Notes: a model not told the origin generated them from the sequence alone. Counted from the stretch's first letter, positions 51,712 to 61,450 are shown. The stretch is DNA of 64,000 bases from Bradyrhizobium sp. 1 (GCF_023073315.1 NZ_JADPJH010000022.1:62001-126000); one strand, 5' to 3'. Program-made: numbers and translations.

Positions 51712-54700
51712 CTATCGGGCTCTACCCTCCCCCTTCGTGCGGCTTGGGTCGCGCTGGATCACCACCGGCTGAGTTGCGCCAAACCAGGCGACATAGATCG
51801 TCGGCAGGAAGACGAGCGTAAGAACCGTCGCAACCAGCAAGCCGCCCATGATCGCGAACGCCATCGGCCCCCAAAACACCGTTGGCGCGATCGGGATCAT
51901 CCCCAGCACGGTCGATACGGCCGTCAACATGATCGGCCGGAACCGGGAGCTGCTGGCATCGACCGCGGCGTCCCAAGGTGTCTTACCAAGAGCGCGCTCC
52001 GCGTCGATCTGACCGATCAGGATGACCGCGTTCTTGCTGATCATGCCCAGGAGCGCGAGAACCCCCAGAATGGCGACGAAGCCCAGCGGTCTCCCGGACA
52101 GCATCAAGGCTGCAACGACCCCGATCAGGCCGAGCGGCGCAACGCTGAGGACCATGAACAGTCGCGGGAAGCTTTGCAGCTGCACCATAAGGACCGTGAA
52201 CATGACCAACAGCATCACTGGGACCACGGCCAACACGGATGCCTGCGATTTCTGGCTTTCTTCCACCGTCCCGCCCGCGACCACGCTGTACGACGGCGGG
52301 AGCGTCTTCTGGAACTTCTCGATCGTCGGCAACAGCGAGGCGACCACGCCTTCCGGCAATTTCTCACCCGCGATGGCGGCCTGGACCGTCAAGGTCGGAA
52401 CGCGGTCGCGCCTCCAGATGAGCGGAAACTCCTGATCATATTCGAAGGATGCAAACTGGCTGAGAGCAACGGTCTGTCCGCCCGGCAGCGCCACCTGCAG
52501 ATTGCGCAGACTGTCCAGCGAGACCCTTTGCTCGTCGGTCGCGCGGGCAACCACGTCGACCAGATAGATATCGTCGCGGACCTGGGTGATGGCCGTACCC
52601 GTGATGACGGCGTTCAGGACGGTCGCGATCGCCTGCGAGCTCAGGCCGAGTTGACGTGCCTCGTTCTGGTCGACGCGGATGCGTACCTGCCGGTCGGGCT
52701 CCATCCAGTCGAAATTCACCTGCTTGGTGTCCGGACTGGAAGCAACGATCTGCCCGACCTGCAGCGCGATCTCTCGTACCCGCTCCACGTCAGGCCCGCC
52801 CACCCGATACTGGATCGGCCAACCGACCGGCGGCCCGAGCTCGAGCGGCGAAACGAACGCAATGGCCTTGGGAAATTCCTCGGCCAGCAGTTTTTCGAGC
52901 TTGGCATGCAGGCGTTCACGCGCGGCGACATCTTTTGCGATCACCACGGTCTGCGTGAAGAAGTCGTTCGGAAGCTGGACGTTAAGAGGCAAGTAAAAGC
53001 GGATGGCGCCGCGTCCGACATAGGTGCTCCATCGTGCCACATCGGGGTCGATCGCCAGCGCCGCATCCAGGCGCTTCGCCGCAGCCTCGCTCGCGTAGAT
53101 CGAAGCGTTCTGGGGCAGGCTGACATCGACCAGCAGTTCCGGACGATCCGACGACGGAAAGAACTGCCTGGGGATCAACGGCATCGCAAGGACCGAGGCG
53201 ACAAAGAGTGCCATCGAGATCGCAATGGTCAGCCATTTCGCGCGCATCGCCGATGTCAGGAAGCTCCGGTAGATCCGGAAAATCCTGCTAGGGTCAGCCG
53301 AGTTGCCTTGCTTCGGCGGAACGAGGATCGCAGCGCCAAGCAGTGGCGTGAAAATGACAGCGACCATCCAGGAGACCAGCAGTGCGATCGTGACCACGGC
53401 GAACAGCGAAAACGTGTACTCGCCCGCCGAGCTCGCCGCAAAGCCCACCGGAATGAAGCCGGCGATCGTCACCAGCGTGCCGGCGAGCATCGCCATCGCG
53501 TGGGTCCGATAGGCGAAAGTTGCCGCCTCGACCTTGCTGGCGCCCTCCGCCAGTTTGGTGAGCGTCGCGTCGGTCGTTGTCATCGCATCGTCGACCAGCA
53601 AGGCGAGCGCGATAATCAGTGCGCCGAGCGATATTCGCTGCATGTCGATGCTCAGCAGACCCATGATCGGCAAGACGATTGCCAAGGTGAACGGTATGGC
53701 AAGCGCGATGATCAGACCGGGTCGCACGCCCAGGCTGATGAAACTGACCACCATGATGATGGCGATCGCCTGGAGCAACGAGACCATGAACTCCCGAATG
53801 GCGTGATTGACCACGACGGGCTGGTCGGCGACCAGGCTCGGCTCGATTCCGATCGGGAGGTCTGCGGTAATCTGCGCCATCGCCTTTGTGGTGTTGGCGC
53901 CCAGCGCAAGAATATCCCCGCCGTCCCGCATGGCGATTGCGAGTCCTATGGCTGGCTTTCCGTTGACCCGAAACATCGGATGGGGCGGGTCGGTGTAACC
54001 GCGCCGCACCCGTGCGATGTCGCTCAAGCGAAGCATGCGCCCGCCTGCGGAAAAGTTGATGTCGGCGATGTCCTGCTCGGACTGGAAGCCCCCTGACACC
54101 CGAATAGAGATGCTTTCCGAGCTCGTCTGTATCGTTCCCGCCGGACGCACGATGTTTTGCGACTGGAGCGCCGCAATAAGGGAGGACCGATCAACGCCGA
54201 GGGCCGCGAGCTCCTTCGTGGAAAACTCGACGAAGATCACCTCATCCTGCTCGCCCAAAAGCTCGATCTTCGACACGTCAGGCACGAGAAGCAGTTTCGA
54301 GCGAATATCCTCCACCCGATCGCGCAGCTCACGCTGGCTGAAACCGTCGCTGGTGAAGCCGTAGATGATGCCGAACGTATCACCGAATTCGTCATTAAAC
54401 CCAGGCCCGATCACACCGGCGGGTAACGTATGGCGCATGTCGCCGATCGACTTGCGCACGTGGTACCAGGTGTCGGCGACCTCGCTTGCGTTGGCGCTGC
54501 CCTTCAGGTTCACAAAGACAGTCGAGACACCTGCCCTCGTGAAGCTTCGCAGGAAGTCGAGATGCGGCGTTTCCTGGAGGCGACGTTCGAGGCGCTCCGT
54601 CACCTGCTTCATCGTCTCCTCCACAGATGCACCGGGCCAAGCGGCCTGAACAACCATGGTCTTGATGATGAAGGCGGGATCTTCGTTGCGACCCAAGCGG

Positions 54701-54798
54701 AAATAGGACAATGCACCCGCGATAACCGCGACGATCATCATATAGACAATCAGCGAGCGGTGTTTCAGCGCCCAATCGGAAAGATTGATTCCACTCAT
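51712..54798 (-). CDS. RND efflux transporter, inner-membrane permease
   Basis: A 1028-residue protein, standard for AcrB/MexB-like RND pumps. Helix TM1 (RSLIVYMMIVAVIAGAL) is followed by a periplasmic loop of about 300 residues. TM4 has the proton-relay aspartates in ALLVDDAMTTTD. The second half repeats the design, with the late helices around LMISKNAVILIGQI-like sequence. It would export drugs, solvents or aromatic compounds with a membrane fusion protein and an outer-membrane channel. Its start overlaps the membrane fusion gene stop. No TolC-like gene or regulator lies beside it. Confidence 0.9.
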   Translation of the reverse strand: MSGINLSDWALKHRSLIVYMMIVAVIAGALSYFRLGRNEDPAFIIKTMVVQAAWPGASVEETMKQVTERLERRLQETPHLDFLRSFTRAGVSTVFVNLKGSANASEVADTWYHVRKSIGDMRHTLPAGVIGPGFNDEFGDTFGIIYGFTSDGFSQRELRDRVEDIRSKLLLVPDVSKIELLGEQDEVIFVEFSTKELAALGVDRSSLIAALQSQNIVRPAGTIQTSSESISIRVSGGFQSEQDIADINFSAGGRMLRLSDIARVRRGYTDPPHPMFRVNGKPAIGLAIAMRDGGDILALGANTTKAMAQITADLPIGIEPSLVADQPVVVNHAIREFMVSLLQAIAIIMVVSFISLGVRPGLIIALAIPFTLAIVLPIMGLLSIDMQRISLGALIIALALLVDDAMTTTDATLTKLAEGASKVEAATFAYRTHAMAMLAGTLVTIAGFIPVGFAASSAGEYTFSLFAVVTIALLVSWMVAVIFTPLLGAAILVPPKQGNSADPSRIFRIYRSFLTSAMRAKWLTIAISMALFVASVLAMPLIPRQFFPSSDRPELLVDVSLPQNASIYASEAAAKRLDAALAIDPDVARWSTYVGRGAIRFYLPLNVQLPNDFFTQTVVIAKDVAARERLHAKLEKLLAEEFPKAIAFVSPLELGPPVGWPIQYRVGGPDVERVREIALQVGQIVASSPDTKQVNFDWMEPDRQVRIRVDQNEARQLGLSSQAIATVLNAVITGTAITQVRDDIYLVDVVARATDEQRVSLDSLRNLQVALPGGQTVALSQFASFEYDQEFPLIWRRDRVPTLTVQAAIAGEKLPEGVVASLLPTIEKFQKTLPPSYSVVAGGTVEESQKSQASVLAVVPVMLLVMFTVLMVQLQSFPRLFMVLSVAPLGLIGVVAALMLSGRPLGFVAILGVLALLGMISKNAVILIGQIDAERALGKTPWDAAVDASSSRFRPIMLTAVSTVLGMIPIAPTVFWGPMAFAIMGGLLVATVLTLVFLPTIYVAWFGATQPVVIQRDPSRTKGEGRAR

Positions 54799-55904
54799 TG
54801 CCCTGATCCGAGCACCCGGACCTTCTGACCCGGATGAAGCGCCTGGACGCCGGCGGTGACAACGACTTCACCGGTGTCGAGCCCCTGCGAGATCACCGCT
54901 TGGGCTTCATCGAACCGCAGCACATCCACATTGCGCACCGAGACCGTACTGGCGGTCGGATCGACGATCCATACGGCGGCGCGCTGGTTCATCCTGGTCA
55001 GGGCGGAGGACGGAATATCGATCATCGGCCCTGCACTCGTGTTCACCCGCCCAACGACCGTCGCGCCCAGGCGCATCGCCGACGGAGGGTCGGTCAGACC
55101 GACCCTGACCTCAAAGGTCCGGGTGACGGCACTGGCCTGCGCGGCAACCTCGCGAATGCGCCCTCTGGCCTTGACAGTAGGATCATCAGCCAGGCTGACC
55201 TCAACCTCCGGATCGGCTGAAGCAGCTCTGACCATTTGAGAGGGGACGTCGAAGACCGCATCGCGGCCGTCTTGCCGCGCGATCCTTGCGATCATCTGCC
55301 CAGCCTGCACCACCTCGCCGGCTCCTGGACCAGTGGCGGTTATCACGCCGGGGGCATCGGCTTTCAGTTCCGTGAATCCGACCAGGTCATGCGCGGCACT
55401 CAGTGCGGCTTCAGCCGCATCGACCTGCGATCGCGCCGTTTGCTGCGCCTGGGTCGCGGCATCGTAATTGACGCGCGTGGTCCAGCCCTGCGCCAAAAGC
55501 GTCTCCTGACGGTCGAAGTGATTGCGGGCCTGCGTCAACTGCCCCTGAGCCGCGGCGAGAGATGCCTGCGCCTGCCGCAGTGCGTTCAGCTCGTTCTGGG
55601 ACTCCAACCGCGCCAGCACCTGGCCGACATTGACCCGATCGCCGATCTTGCTGTCGTTGTTTGACAGCCGCCCGGATATCCGGAACGCCACATTCACTTC
55701 ATCTTCGGCTTCGACCCGGCCGGAAAATGTCAAGGGCGTCGTGATTTTGCGTTTTTCCACGGTCGCCGTACGTACGATCCGCGGCACGGGCGTGTCATTC
55801 GTTGCCGCTTCTCTGCCGCAGCCTGCGATAATCGGCGAGAACGCAGCCAGGAAAGTCAGTGTGACGATGCGCCGAGGCGTAGATCGGCTGCCGCGCGTGA
55901 ACAT
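54795..55904 (-). CDS. RND efflux membrane fusion lipoprotein
   Basis: A 369-residue periplasmic adaptor. The start at 55904 gives a lipoprotein signal peptide with lipobox IAGC. Domains in order are lipoyl (FRISGRLSNNDSKIGDRVNVGQ), coiled-coil hairpin (residues about 95-165: ...QASLAAAQGQLTQARNHFDRQ), barrel and membrane-proximal domain. It connects the RND permease to an outer-membrane channel. The upstream frame begins earlier but lacks a ribosome site. It overlaps the permease by four bases (ATGA). Confidence 0.88.
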   Translation of the reverse strand: MFTRGSRSTPRRIVTLTFLAAFSPIIAGCGREAATNDTPVPRIVRTATVEKRKITTPLTFSGRVEAEDEVNVAFRISGRLSNNDSKIGDRVNVGQVLARLESQNELNALRQAQASLAAAQGQLTQARNHFDRQETLLAQGWTTRVNYDAATQAQQTARSQVDAAEAALSAAHDLVGFTELKADAPGVITATGPGAGEVVQAGQMIARIARQDGRDAVFDVPSQMVRAASADPEVEVSLADDPTVKARGRIREVAAQASAVTRTFEVRVGLTDPPSAMRLGATVVGRVNTSAGPMIDIPSSALTRMNQRAAVWIVDPTASTVSVRNVDVLRFDEAQAVISQGLDTGEVVVTAGVQALHPGQKVRVLGSGQ

Positions 55905-56213
55905 GAGCTCTTCCGTTCCGGGTGTGAAATGTTGCCGATCGGCCTTTCCGGGGTTGAGTTGGTTCGGTGTCGCGGTTGGCATTTTTGCTGATGGGGCCCG
56001 CTGCCAACATCGGTAAATCTACTCGATGCAACCGGATGTAATCGTGGTTCACCGTGGCTTGTGCCTTGGGAGATTCCTGAGACCCGATCAGGCAATCACC
56101 CAATACCGCCAGCTCCGCCGACACGACATGATGCAACGTCAGGTGAAGCAAACGCTTGAAGAACAACGCTCGAACGTAGCTCCCACCGAAACGACGGATC
56201 AGGAGGATTTCAA
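55905..56213. other. divergent promoter region, no gene seen
   Basis: About 309 bases separate the RND operon and the DUF3551-like gene. I see no coding frame. It should contain the promoters of both transcripts; AGGAGG before 56214 is the ribosome site of the small gene. Confidence 0.5.
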
Positions 56214-56417
56214 ATGCGAAAGTTTATCTTGGTGGCCACCGCCATCCTGGGGGCACTGGCGATCACGCCCGTCGCGTCACAGGCGCAAACTCAGCAACAT
56301 CAATGGTGCTCCAAGTTCAAGGGAATGACCAATTGCAGGTATTCCACCGAGGAGCAGTGCCGGGCGTCCAGGAGCGGAAGGGGCGGCACCTGCTTCGCCA
56401 GACAGGCGTCGCGCTAG
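56214..56417 (+). CDS. small exported cysteine-containing protein of the DUF3551 type
   Basis: A 67-residue protein with a signal peptide (cut near ITPVASQAQ) and a short mature part with three cysteines: HQWCSK, TNCRYS, QCRASR and GGTCFA. That spacing is typical of DUF3551 proteins that are abundant in Bradyrhizobium. Function is unknown. AGGAGG six bases before the ATG is strong. It may be a stress-secreted peptide; disulfides are expected in the periplasm. Confidence 0.75.
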   Translation: MRKFILVATAILGALAITPVASQAQTQQHQWCSKFKGMTNCRYSTEEQCRASRSGRGGTCFARQASR

Positions 56418-56635
56418 TTGCGCGGCAGGGTCGCGAGATCCTATCCAAAACGATGGCGCCGTACGATCCGCTCGTGGGCGCCATCGGAGCCATTCTGGAT
56501 GATGATGTATCGCTACGCCGGCTCGCGGCTCGGTGCATTGAATGATTTGCCGAGGAAGCCGCCGCCAGCGAACCCACGTCCTGGAGGCATCGTCGAATCT
56601 GGCGACGCAAATCCGGAGCAACCGAGGAAGCCGAC

Positions 56636-57157
56636 ATGACAGGGTCCTCACGTGATCGAGACGGGCGCACGGCCATCACGGGTGGACAATTGTGGCGGAT
56701 AGCGATGTTCAGAGCAGCATCGTTCCTCTGCCTCTGGCTCGTTCTTGCCGGAGCCAATCCAGGAGATATTCCTGCCGCTGCGGTTGCGATCGCCGCGGCA
56801 ACCTGGACAAGCTTGCACCTGCTCGAACCCAGCAGCTCGCGGCGTTCGCTTGTGGCCATCGCCCGACTGGCGCTGCTTTTCCTCTATCACTCCGTCGTCG
56901 CCGGCATAGACGTCGCGGGACGCGCACTGAATCCCCGATTGCCGCTACATCCGGGATTTGTGGCCTATCCGTCCCGGCTATCACGCGGCGTACGGCAGAA
57001 CGTGTTCACGACACTCACCAGCCTGCTGCCCGGGACGGTGCCGGCCGGCGAAGAGAACGGGCACATCGTCTATCATTGCCTCGACGTCACACAACCAGTC
57101 CTCGACGATCTCGCCGCCGAGGAAGCGGCGCTGGTCCGGGCCCTCTACAATGACTGA
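56636..57157 (+). CDS. mnhE: Mrp-type Na+/H+ antiporter subunit E
   Basis: A 173-residue membrane protein matching MnhE/MrpE, with a hydrophobic N-terminal half (FLCLWLVLAGANPGDIPAAAVAIAAA) and the conserved TTLTSLLPGTVPAG block in the second half. It is a small subunit of a multi-protein cation/proton antiporter in the inner membrane. GAGGAAG precedes the ATG. The gene overlaps mnhF by eight bases. The order E, F, G, B, C, D differs from the common A-B-C-D-E-F-G operon. Confidence 0.87.
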   Translation: MTGSSRDRDGRTAITGGQLWRIAMFRAASFLCLWLVLAGANPGDIPAAAVAIAAATWTSLHLLEPSSSRRSLVAIARLALLFLYHSVVAGIDVAGRALNPRLPLHPGFVAYPSRLSRGVRQNVFTTLTSLLPGTVPAGEENGHIVYHCLDVTQPVLDDLAAEEAALVRALYND

Positions 57158-57440
57158 ATTCCTGACCGCTGCCGTCGGCTTGATCCTCGCGCTTCTGGCC
57201 CTCGGCCTGGTGTCGATCTTGCGCGGTCCGGGCGACACCGACCGGATGATGGCTGCGCAGCTGATCGGTACCGCGGGCATCGCGGTGCTGCTGTTGCTCG
57301 GCACCGTGACAGGCGTCCCGGCAGCCGTCGACGTGGCCTTGATCCTGGCGCTGCTCGCCACCTTCGCATCCATCGCGTTCGTCAAGAAGGGGCTGTCCCG
57401 CCTCGAAAGCGACGGGGTCGGTTCGGCGGAGGACAAGTGA
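57150..57440 (+). CDS. mnhF: Mrp-type Na+/H+ antiporter subunit F
   Basis: A 96-residue protein with three hydrophobic helices and the MnhF signature LRGPGDTDRMMAAQLIGT. The ATG at 57150 overlaps the end of mnhE. It overlaps mnhG by four bases. It is required for function of Mrp complexes though its individual role is not clear. Confidence 0.88.
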   Translation: MTEFLTAAVGLILALLALGLVSILRGPGDTDRMMAAQLIGTAGIAVLLLLGTVTGVPAAVDVALILALLATFASIAFVKKGLSRLESDGVGSAEDK

Positions 57441-57727
57441 ACTTCGCGCGGGACATCATGACTATCGCGTGCGTCTCGACGGGCGCGTTCTTCTTCCTGG
57501 CCGGCACAGTCGGCCTCCTTCGCTTCCCCGACACCTTGACCCGCCTCCACGCGCTGACCAAGGCCGACAACCTCGGCCTCGGATTCGTCGTGCTCGGGTT
57601 GCTTCCCCAGGCAGGAGGCCTGCGCGACGGGCTGAAGCTGATGAGCATCTGGATGTTCGCACTTCTTGCCGGCGCCACGGTCTCGCAATTGATCGCGCGC
57701 ACGGTGCGCCGAAGCGGGGCCGGATGA
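57437..57727 (+). CDS. mnhG: Mrp-type Na+/H+ antiporter subunit G
   Basis: A 96-residue membrane protein with the MnhG core GTVGLLRFPDTLTRLHALTKAD. It starts with GTG overlapping the mnhF stop (GTGA). Three hydrophobic helices are visible. Its stop overlaps the start of the next gene (ATGA), so the operon is tightly coupled. Confidence 0.88.
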   Translation: MNFARDIMTIACVSTGAFFFLAGTVGLLRFPDTLTRLHALTKADNLGLGFVVLGLLPQAGGLRDGLKLMSIWMFALLAGATVSQLIARTVRRSGAG

Positions 57728-58662
57728 GCATCGCAACGGTCTTCGAGGTCGCACTCGCCGCCGTGGTGCTGGGCCTCGCCATCTGGACCATCGCCGTCCC
57801 CGAGACGTATTCGGCAACGGTGGGTTTCGTCGCCTACGGTCTTCTGGTCGCGCTGATCTGGGTTCGTCTCGACGCGGTCGATGTCGCACTGACGGAAGCC
57901 GCCATCGGCGGCGGCTTGGGTGGCGTCGTGCTGTTGGGAGCGGCTGCCCGGTTGCGCGATGCCGAGGCCACGGCAGCCGAACGACCCGACCGCTTTACGC
58001 GTCTGATCGCGGCCATCCTGTCCGCATCGATCGCGGCGGCGCTAGGTCTCGCCATCCTGATCCTGCCCGATCATGCTCCAACGCTGGCACCGGTCGTCGC
58101 CGCGAATGCCGGAGCGACCGGAATGGCCAATCCGGTCACCAATGTCCTCATGGCATTTCGCGGGATGGACACCATGCTCGAGAAGGTCGTGCTCCTGCTG
58201 ACCGTCGTCGGTGTCTGGTCGCTCGCGTCGGACCGGGCCTGGGGCGGCCGTCCGGGACCGCATCACGAAGCCGACCCACATGGCGTTCTCGCCTTCCTCG
58301 CCCGCCTGTTGCCCCCTGCGGGCATTGTCGTCGGCATTTACATGCTGTGGACTGGGGCCGATCACCCCGGCGGAGCATTTCAGGGCGGTGCGGTTCTCGC
58401 GTCCATGTGGCTGCTGGCCATCATGGCTGGATTGGCGGACACGCCGCCCGTGAGCAGCCGATGGCTGCGGTTTATCCTGGTTGCCGGGCCCGGCCTGTTT
58501 CTTGTCGTTGGCCTCGGTGGGCTTTGTTTCGGAGCGGCCTTCCTCGCCTATCCGGTTGCGTTCGCCAAACCGCTGATTCTCGGCATCGAGGTCGCGATGG
58601 TCCTGACGATCGCAGCGACCCTCGCCCTCCTCCTCGCCGGCGCGCCTGAAAGGAATGCATAG
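57724..58662 (+). CDS. mnhB: Mrp-type antiporter subunit B fused to an N-terminal DUF4040/MbhD-like domain
   Basis: A 312-residue membrane protein. Residues about 1-100 resemble the DUF4040 (C-terminal MrpA/MbhD) segment with ALTEAAIGGGLGGVVLLGAA. The following part has the MnhB block TGADHPGGAFQGGAVLAS. In a standard Mrp operon the first domain ends the large A subunit, so this protein may supply the missing part of A. It overlaps mnhG by ATGA. Ten or more hydrophobic segments are visible. Confidence 0.84.
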   Translation: MSIATVFEVALAAVVLGLAIWTIAVPETYSATVGFVAYGLLVALIWVRLDAVDVALTEAAIGGGLGGVVLLGAAARLRDAEATAAERPDRFTRLIAAILSASIAAALGLAILILPDHAPTLAPVVAANAGATGMANPVTNVLMAFRGMDTMLEKVVLLLTVVGVWSLASDRAWGGRPGPHHEADPHGVLAFLARLLPPAGIVVGIYMLWTGADHPGGAFQGGAVLASMWLLAIMAGLADTPPVSSRWLRFILVAGPGLFLVVGLGGLCFGAAFLAYPVAFAKPLILGIEVAMVLTIAATLALLLAGAPERNA

Positions 58663-58664
58663 CG

Positions 58665-59006
58665 ATGAGCAGCGTATCGGTGTTCGGATTGTGTGCCGCC
58701 GCCGCGGTCGGACTTGGGCTTTACGGCCTGATCACCAACCCGCAACCGTTACGCAAGATCGTCGCATTCAATCTGCTCGGCAGCGGAGTGTTTCTCCTGT
58801 TCGGGATCGTCGGGCGACGGGGTGCCGCGGCGGGTGTTGGCAACGATCCGGTGCCGCAGGCCCTGGTGATCACGGGGATCGTGGTCGCGTTTTCCGCAAC
58901 GGCCCTGGCGATCGCCTTGTTGCTCCGGTTATTCCACGCCGCGGGCTCCACGACGCTCAGCAGTCGAGCGCCGACGAGCCCGCGCTCTGATCCATCAGGT
59001 GGCTGA
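58665..59006 (+). CDS. mnhC: Mrp-type antiporter subunit C (NuoK-like)
   Basis: A 113-residue protein with three hydrophobic helices and the NuoK/MnhC motif KIVAFNLLGSGVFLLF and QALVITGIVVAFSATAL. NuoK relatives carry conserved acidic residues in helices; here these positions are less evident. It follows mnhB by two bases and its stop overlaps the next start (TGATG). Confidence 0.87.
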   Translation: MSSVSVFGLCAAAAVGLGLYGLITNPQPLRKIVAFNLLGSGVFLLFGIVGRRGAAAGVGNDPVPQALVITGIVVAFSATALAIALLLRLFHAAGSTTLSSRAPTSPRSDPSGG

Positions 59007-60772
59007 TGCTGTCCCCCGCGCTGGAGACGAGTGCGGGTGGCTTTCTGCTGGTGCTGTCGATCGTCGTACCGGTCGCGGGCGTGCTGTTGGCATTCGCTCT
59101 CGGCGACCGCTACGTCCGGCTGGTCGCATTCACGGTCGTGCCGGTCGGGTCGACAATTGCCGCGGCAGTTCTCCTGGTCTTGCCGCAGAACGACGGCCAC
59201 CTTGCCTATCTGCTCGGTGCCTGGCCGCCACCATTGGGGGTCGCCTTGCGAGCGGACGGATCGTCGGCGGTGATGCTCGCGACCACGGCGATCGTAATCT
59301 GCGTCGTCGCCGTTTTTGCCGCGAGCGATTTTCGTCCTGCATCAGGGAACCGGCGTGCGCCTTTCGCATTCTGGATTCTTTTGTTGGCGATCTGGGCGGC
59401 GCTGAACACGATCTTCGTCGGAGGCGATCTCTTCACCCTTTACGTCGCCCTGGAACTGCTGACGTTCGCCGCGGTGCCGCTGGTCTCACTGGAGGGGCGC
59501 GCAGAGACGCTTCAGGCTGCGCTGCGCTATCTTCTCTTCGCATTGCTCGGCTCGATCCTCTACCTGATGGGCACCGCACTGTTCTATGGCCTGTACGGCA
59601 CGCTCGACATCGTGCTGCTGTCTCATCGCGCCTCCGCGGAGCCCGGCGCGCTGATTGCGGCGGCATTGATGACGACCGGCCTCCTCGCCAAGACCGCTCT
59701 CTTTCCTTTGCACCTCTGGCTGCCGCCCGCTCACGCCGGCGCACCGGCGGCCGCGAGCGCGATCCTGTCCGGCCTGGTCGTGAAGGGATCGTTCTTCATC
59801 CTTCTGCGGCTGTGGTTCAACGTACGCCCCGGCATGTCCGGCTTTGCCGCTGCACAATTTCTGGCGGCGCTGGGAGCCGGCGCGATCGTGGTCGGAAGCA
59901 TCGTCGCTCTGCGGCAGGAGCGCCTCAAGCTGCTCGTCGCCTATTCGACATTGGCTCAGATCGGCTATCTCTTCCTGATGTTTCCGCTGGCCTTCAATGC
60001 CTCGGGTCAGCTCGAAAGTGGGCAAGCGCTTGCTGGCGGATTGCTTCAGACGGTCTCTCACGCCACTGCGAAAGCGGCGATGTTCCTGGCAGTCGGGTCG
60101 ATCTACGCCGGATTCGGCCATGATCGCGTCACCGGGATCCGCGGCGCCGCACGCGCCCTGCCCTTGAGCGTCATGACCTTTGCGTTAGCCGGCTTCGCAC
60201 TGATGGGCGTTCAACCGGGTGGCGCCGCCCTGGCGAAGGAGTTGTTGCTCCAGGAGACGGCAAGGACGGGACAGTGGTGGTGGGCCGGCGTGCTCCAGGT
60301 CGGCGGGATGTTCACGGCCGCCTATGTCGTTCTGGTACTTGCCCATGCGCTTTCGCCTCCGGATCAGCCGGTCGCACTCGTGGCGAAGCCGCCACGCAGC
60401 AGCGGTTTGGCGGCGCTTGCCTTGGCACTCTGCTCGCTACTGCTTGGCCTGCTGCCATGGGAGCCGTATTTGCCGATCACGTATGCCGCGGAATCGAAAC
60501 TGTTCGGGGTCGAAGCGCTCGTCAAATTGCTCGTAACCGTGTTCGGAGGTGCCGCGCTTGCAATCCTGCTCAGTCCCTGGCCGCATCCCCTGGCGTTTTC
60601 GGCAGCCGGGAAGACGATAATGCACCTGATCGCCCCCTTGCGGCGCACCTGTATCGGACTCGGCAGCCTGGTCGAAACGGGCGACGGCGTTCTTCGTCAA
60701 TGGTCGACGGCCAGCATATCGCTCCTCCTGGTCGCGTTGCTGCTCGCCGCGCTGATGTTCGTCGCCAATTGA
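59006..60772 (+). CDS. mnhD: Mrp-type antiporter subunit D (NuoN/NuoM-like ion-conducting subunit)
   Basis: A 588-residue protein with about 14 hydrophobic helices and the ion-translocating core: FTLYVALELLTFAAVPLV, TLQAALRYLLFALLGS, and LLAKTALFPLHLWLPPAHAGAPAAASAIL. These contain the conserved Glu and Lys of NuoM/MrpD. It is the last gene of the operon and the only NuoL/M/N-type subunit in the window. The operon therefore lacks a full MrpA. A hairpin-like sequence without T-run follows. Confidence 0.88.
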   Translation: MLSPALETSAGGFLLVLSIVVPVAGVLLAFALGDRYVRLVAFTVVPVGSTIAAAVLLVLPQNDGHLAYLLGAWPPPLGVALRADGSSAVMLATTAIVICVVAVFAASDFRPASGNRRAPFAFWILLLAIWAALNTIFVGGDLFTLYVALELLTFAAVPLVSLEGRAETLQAALRYLLFALLGSILYLMGTALFYGLYGTLDIVLLSHRASAEPGALIAAALMTTGLLAKTALFPLHLWLPPAHAGAPAAASAILSGLVVKGSFFILLRLWFNVRPGMSGFAAAQFLAALGAGAIVVGSIVALRQERLKLLVAYSTLAQIGYLFLMFPLAFNASGQLESGQALAGGLLQTVSHATAKAAMFLAVGSIYAGFGHDRVTGIRGAARALPLSVMTFALAGFALMGVQPGGAALAKELLLQETARTGQWWWAGVLQVGGMFTAAYVVLVLAHALSPPDQPVALVAKPPRSSGLAALALALCSLLLGLLPWEPYLPITYAAESKLFGVEALVKLLVTVFGGAALAILLSPWPHPLAFSAAGKTIMHLIAPLRRTCIGLGSLVETGDGVLRQWSTASISLLLVALLLAALMFVAN

Positions 60773-60799
60773 ATTTCCAAGGCCGGTGAGGGATCCGCG

Positions 60800-60816
60800 T
60801 TCCGGCAGGTCCGGAA
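60800..60816. terminator. weak hairpin after the antiporter operon
   Basis: TTCCGG pairs with CCGGAA around a five-base loop about 28 bases past the mnhD stop. No T-run follows, and a second small hairpin lies near 60830. It might help end transcription, but evidence is weak. Confidence 0.3.
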
Positions 60817-60946
60817 CATCCTCCCTGCTCCCGAGGGTTTTCTCGGATGCCGGGCTGGCCTCTCACCTTCTAGTCTCGATTTAGCACCGTGCAGCCGGGA
60901 TCAGTCCCTTCTGGACGGAGCTACCCCAATGGTAACGGAGGCCTCC

Positions 60947-61450
60947 ATGTCTGATCTTGTCGCAATCGTGTATCCGAACGAGGCGAAGGCCGAGGACGTC
61001 CGCCAGCGGCTGCTCAAGTTGCAAAAAGAGTACCTGATCTCCATCAGCGATGCCGTCATCGCGGTGAAGACGGAAGCCGGCAGCGTGAAGCTGAACCAGC
61101 TCGTCAACACCACGGCGACGGGCGCGATCACCGGCAGCTTCTGGGGCCTCCTGATCGGCGTCCTCTTCCTCAATCCGATCATCGGTGTGGCGCTCGGCGC
61201 CGCGTCGGGGGCGCTGGGAGGCGCCTTATCCGATTTCGGCATCAACGATTCGTTCGTGAAGGAGCTTTCGGCATCGCTCCACCCCGGCAACGCCGCCCTC
61301 TTCGTCCTGATCAAGAACATGACCGCCGACAAGGTCCTCAACGAGATCAAGGACGCCGGCGGGGTCGTGCTGAAGACCTCCCTGGACGAGACCAAGGAAA
61401 AGATCCTGCGCGATGCGCTCGCCGGTGCGGCGGAGCGACCGGCGGCTTGA
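60947..61450 (+). CDS. DUF1269-like membrane protein
   Basis: A 167-residue protein. It begins with a ferredoxin-like domain (VAIVYPNEAKAEDVRQRLLKLQ) and contains a glycine-rich hydrophobic segment (ITGSFWGLLIGVLFLNPIIGVALGAASGALGGALSDFGI) before a second alpha-beta part. These features match DUF1269 proteins, whose function is unknown; they may be membrane-associated stress proteins. The start at 60947 follows GGAGGCC; an ATG 18 bases earlier is less likely. It converges with the Bax-inhibitor-like gene with five bases between stops. Confidence 0.8.
   Translation: MSDLVAIVYPNEAKAEDVRQRLLKLQKEYLISISDAVIAVKTEAGSVKLNQLVNTTATGAITGSFWGLLIGVLFLNPIIGVALGAASGALGGALSDFGINDSFVKELSASLHPGNAALFVLIKNMTADKVLNEIKDAGGVVLKTSLDETKEKILRDALAGAAERPAA

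Noticed and set aside
52174..54096. Long plus-strand open frame of 640 codons opposite the RND permease
   Set aside because: Antisense shadow; the RND permease is complete on the other strand.
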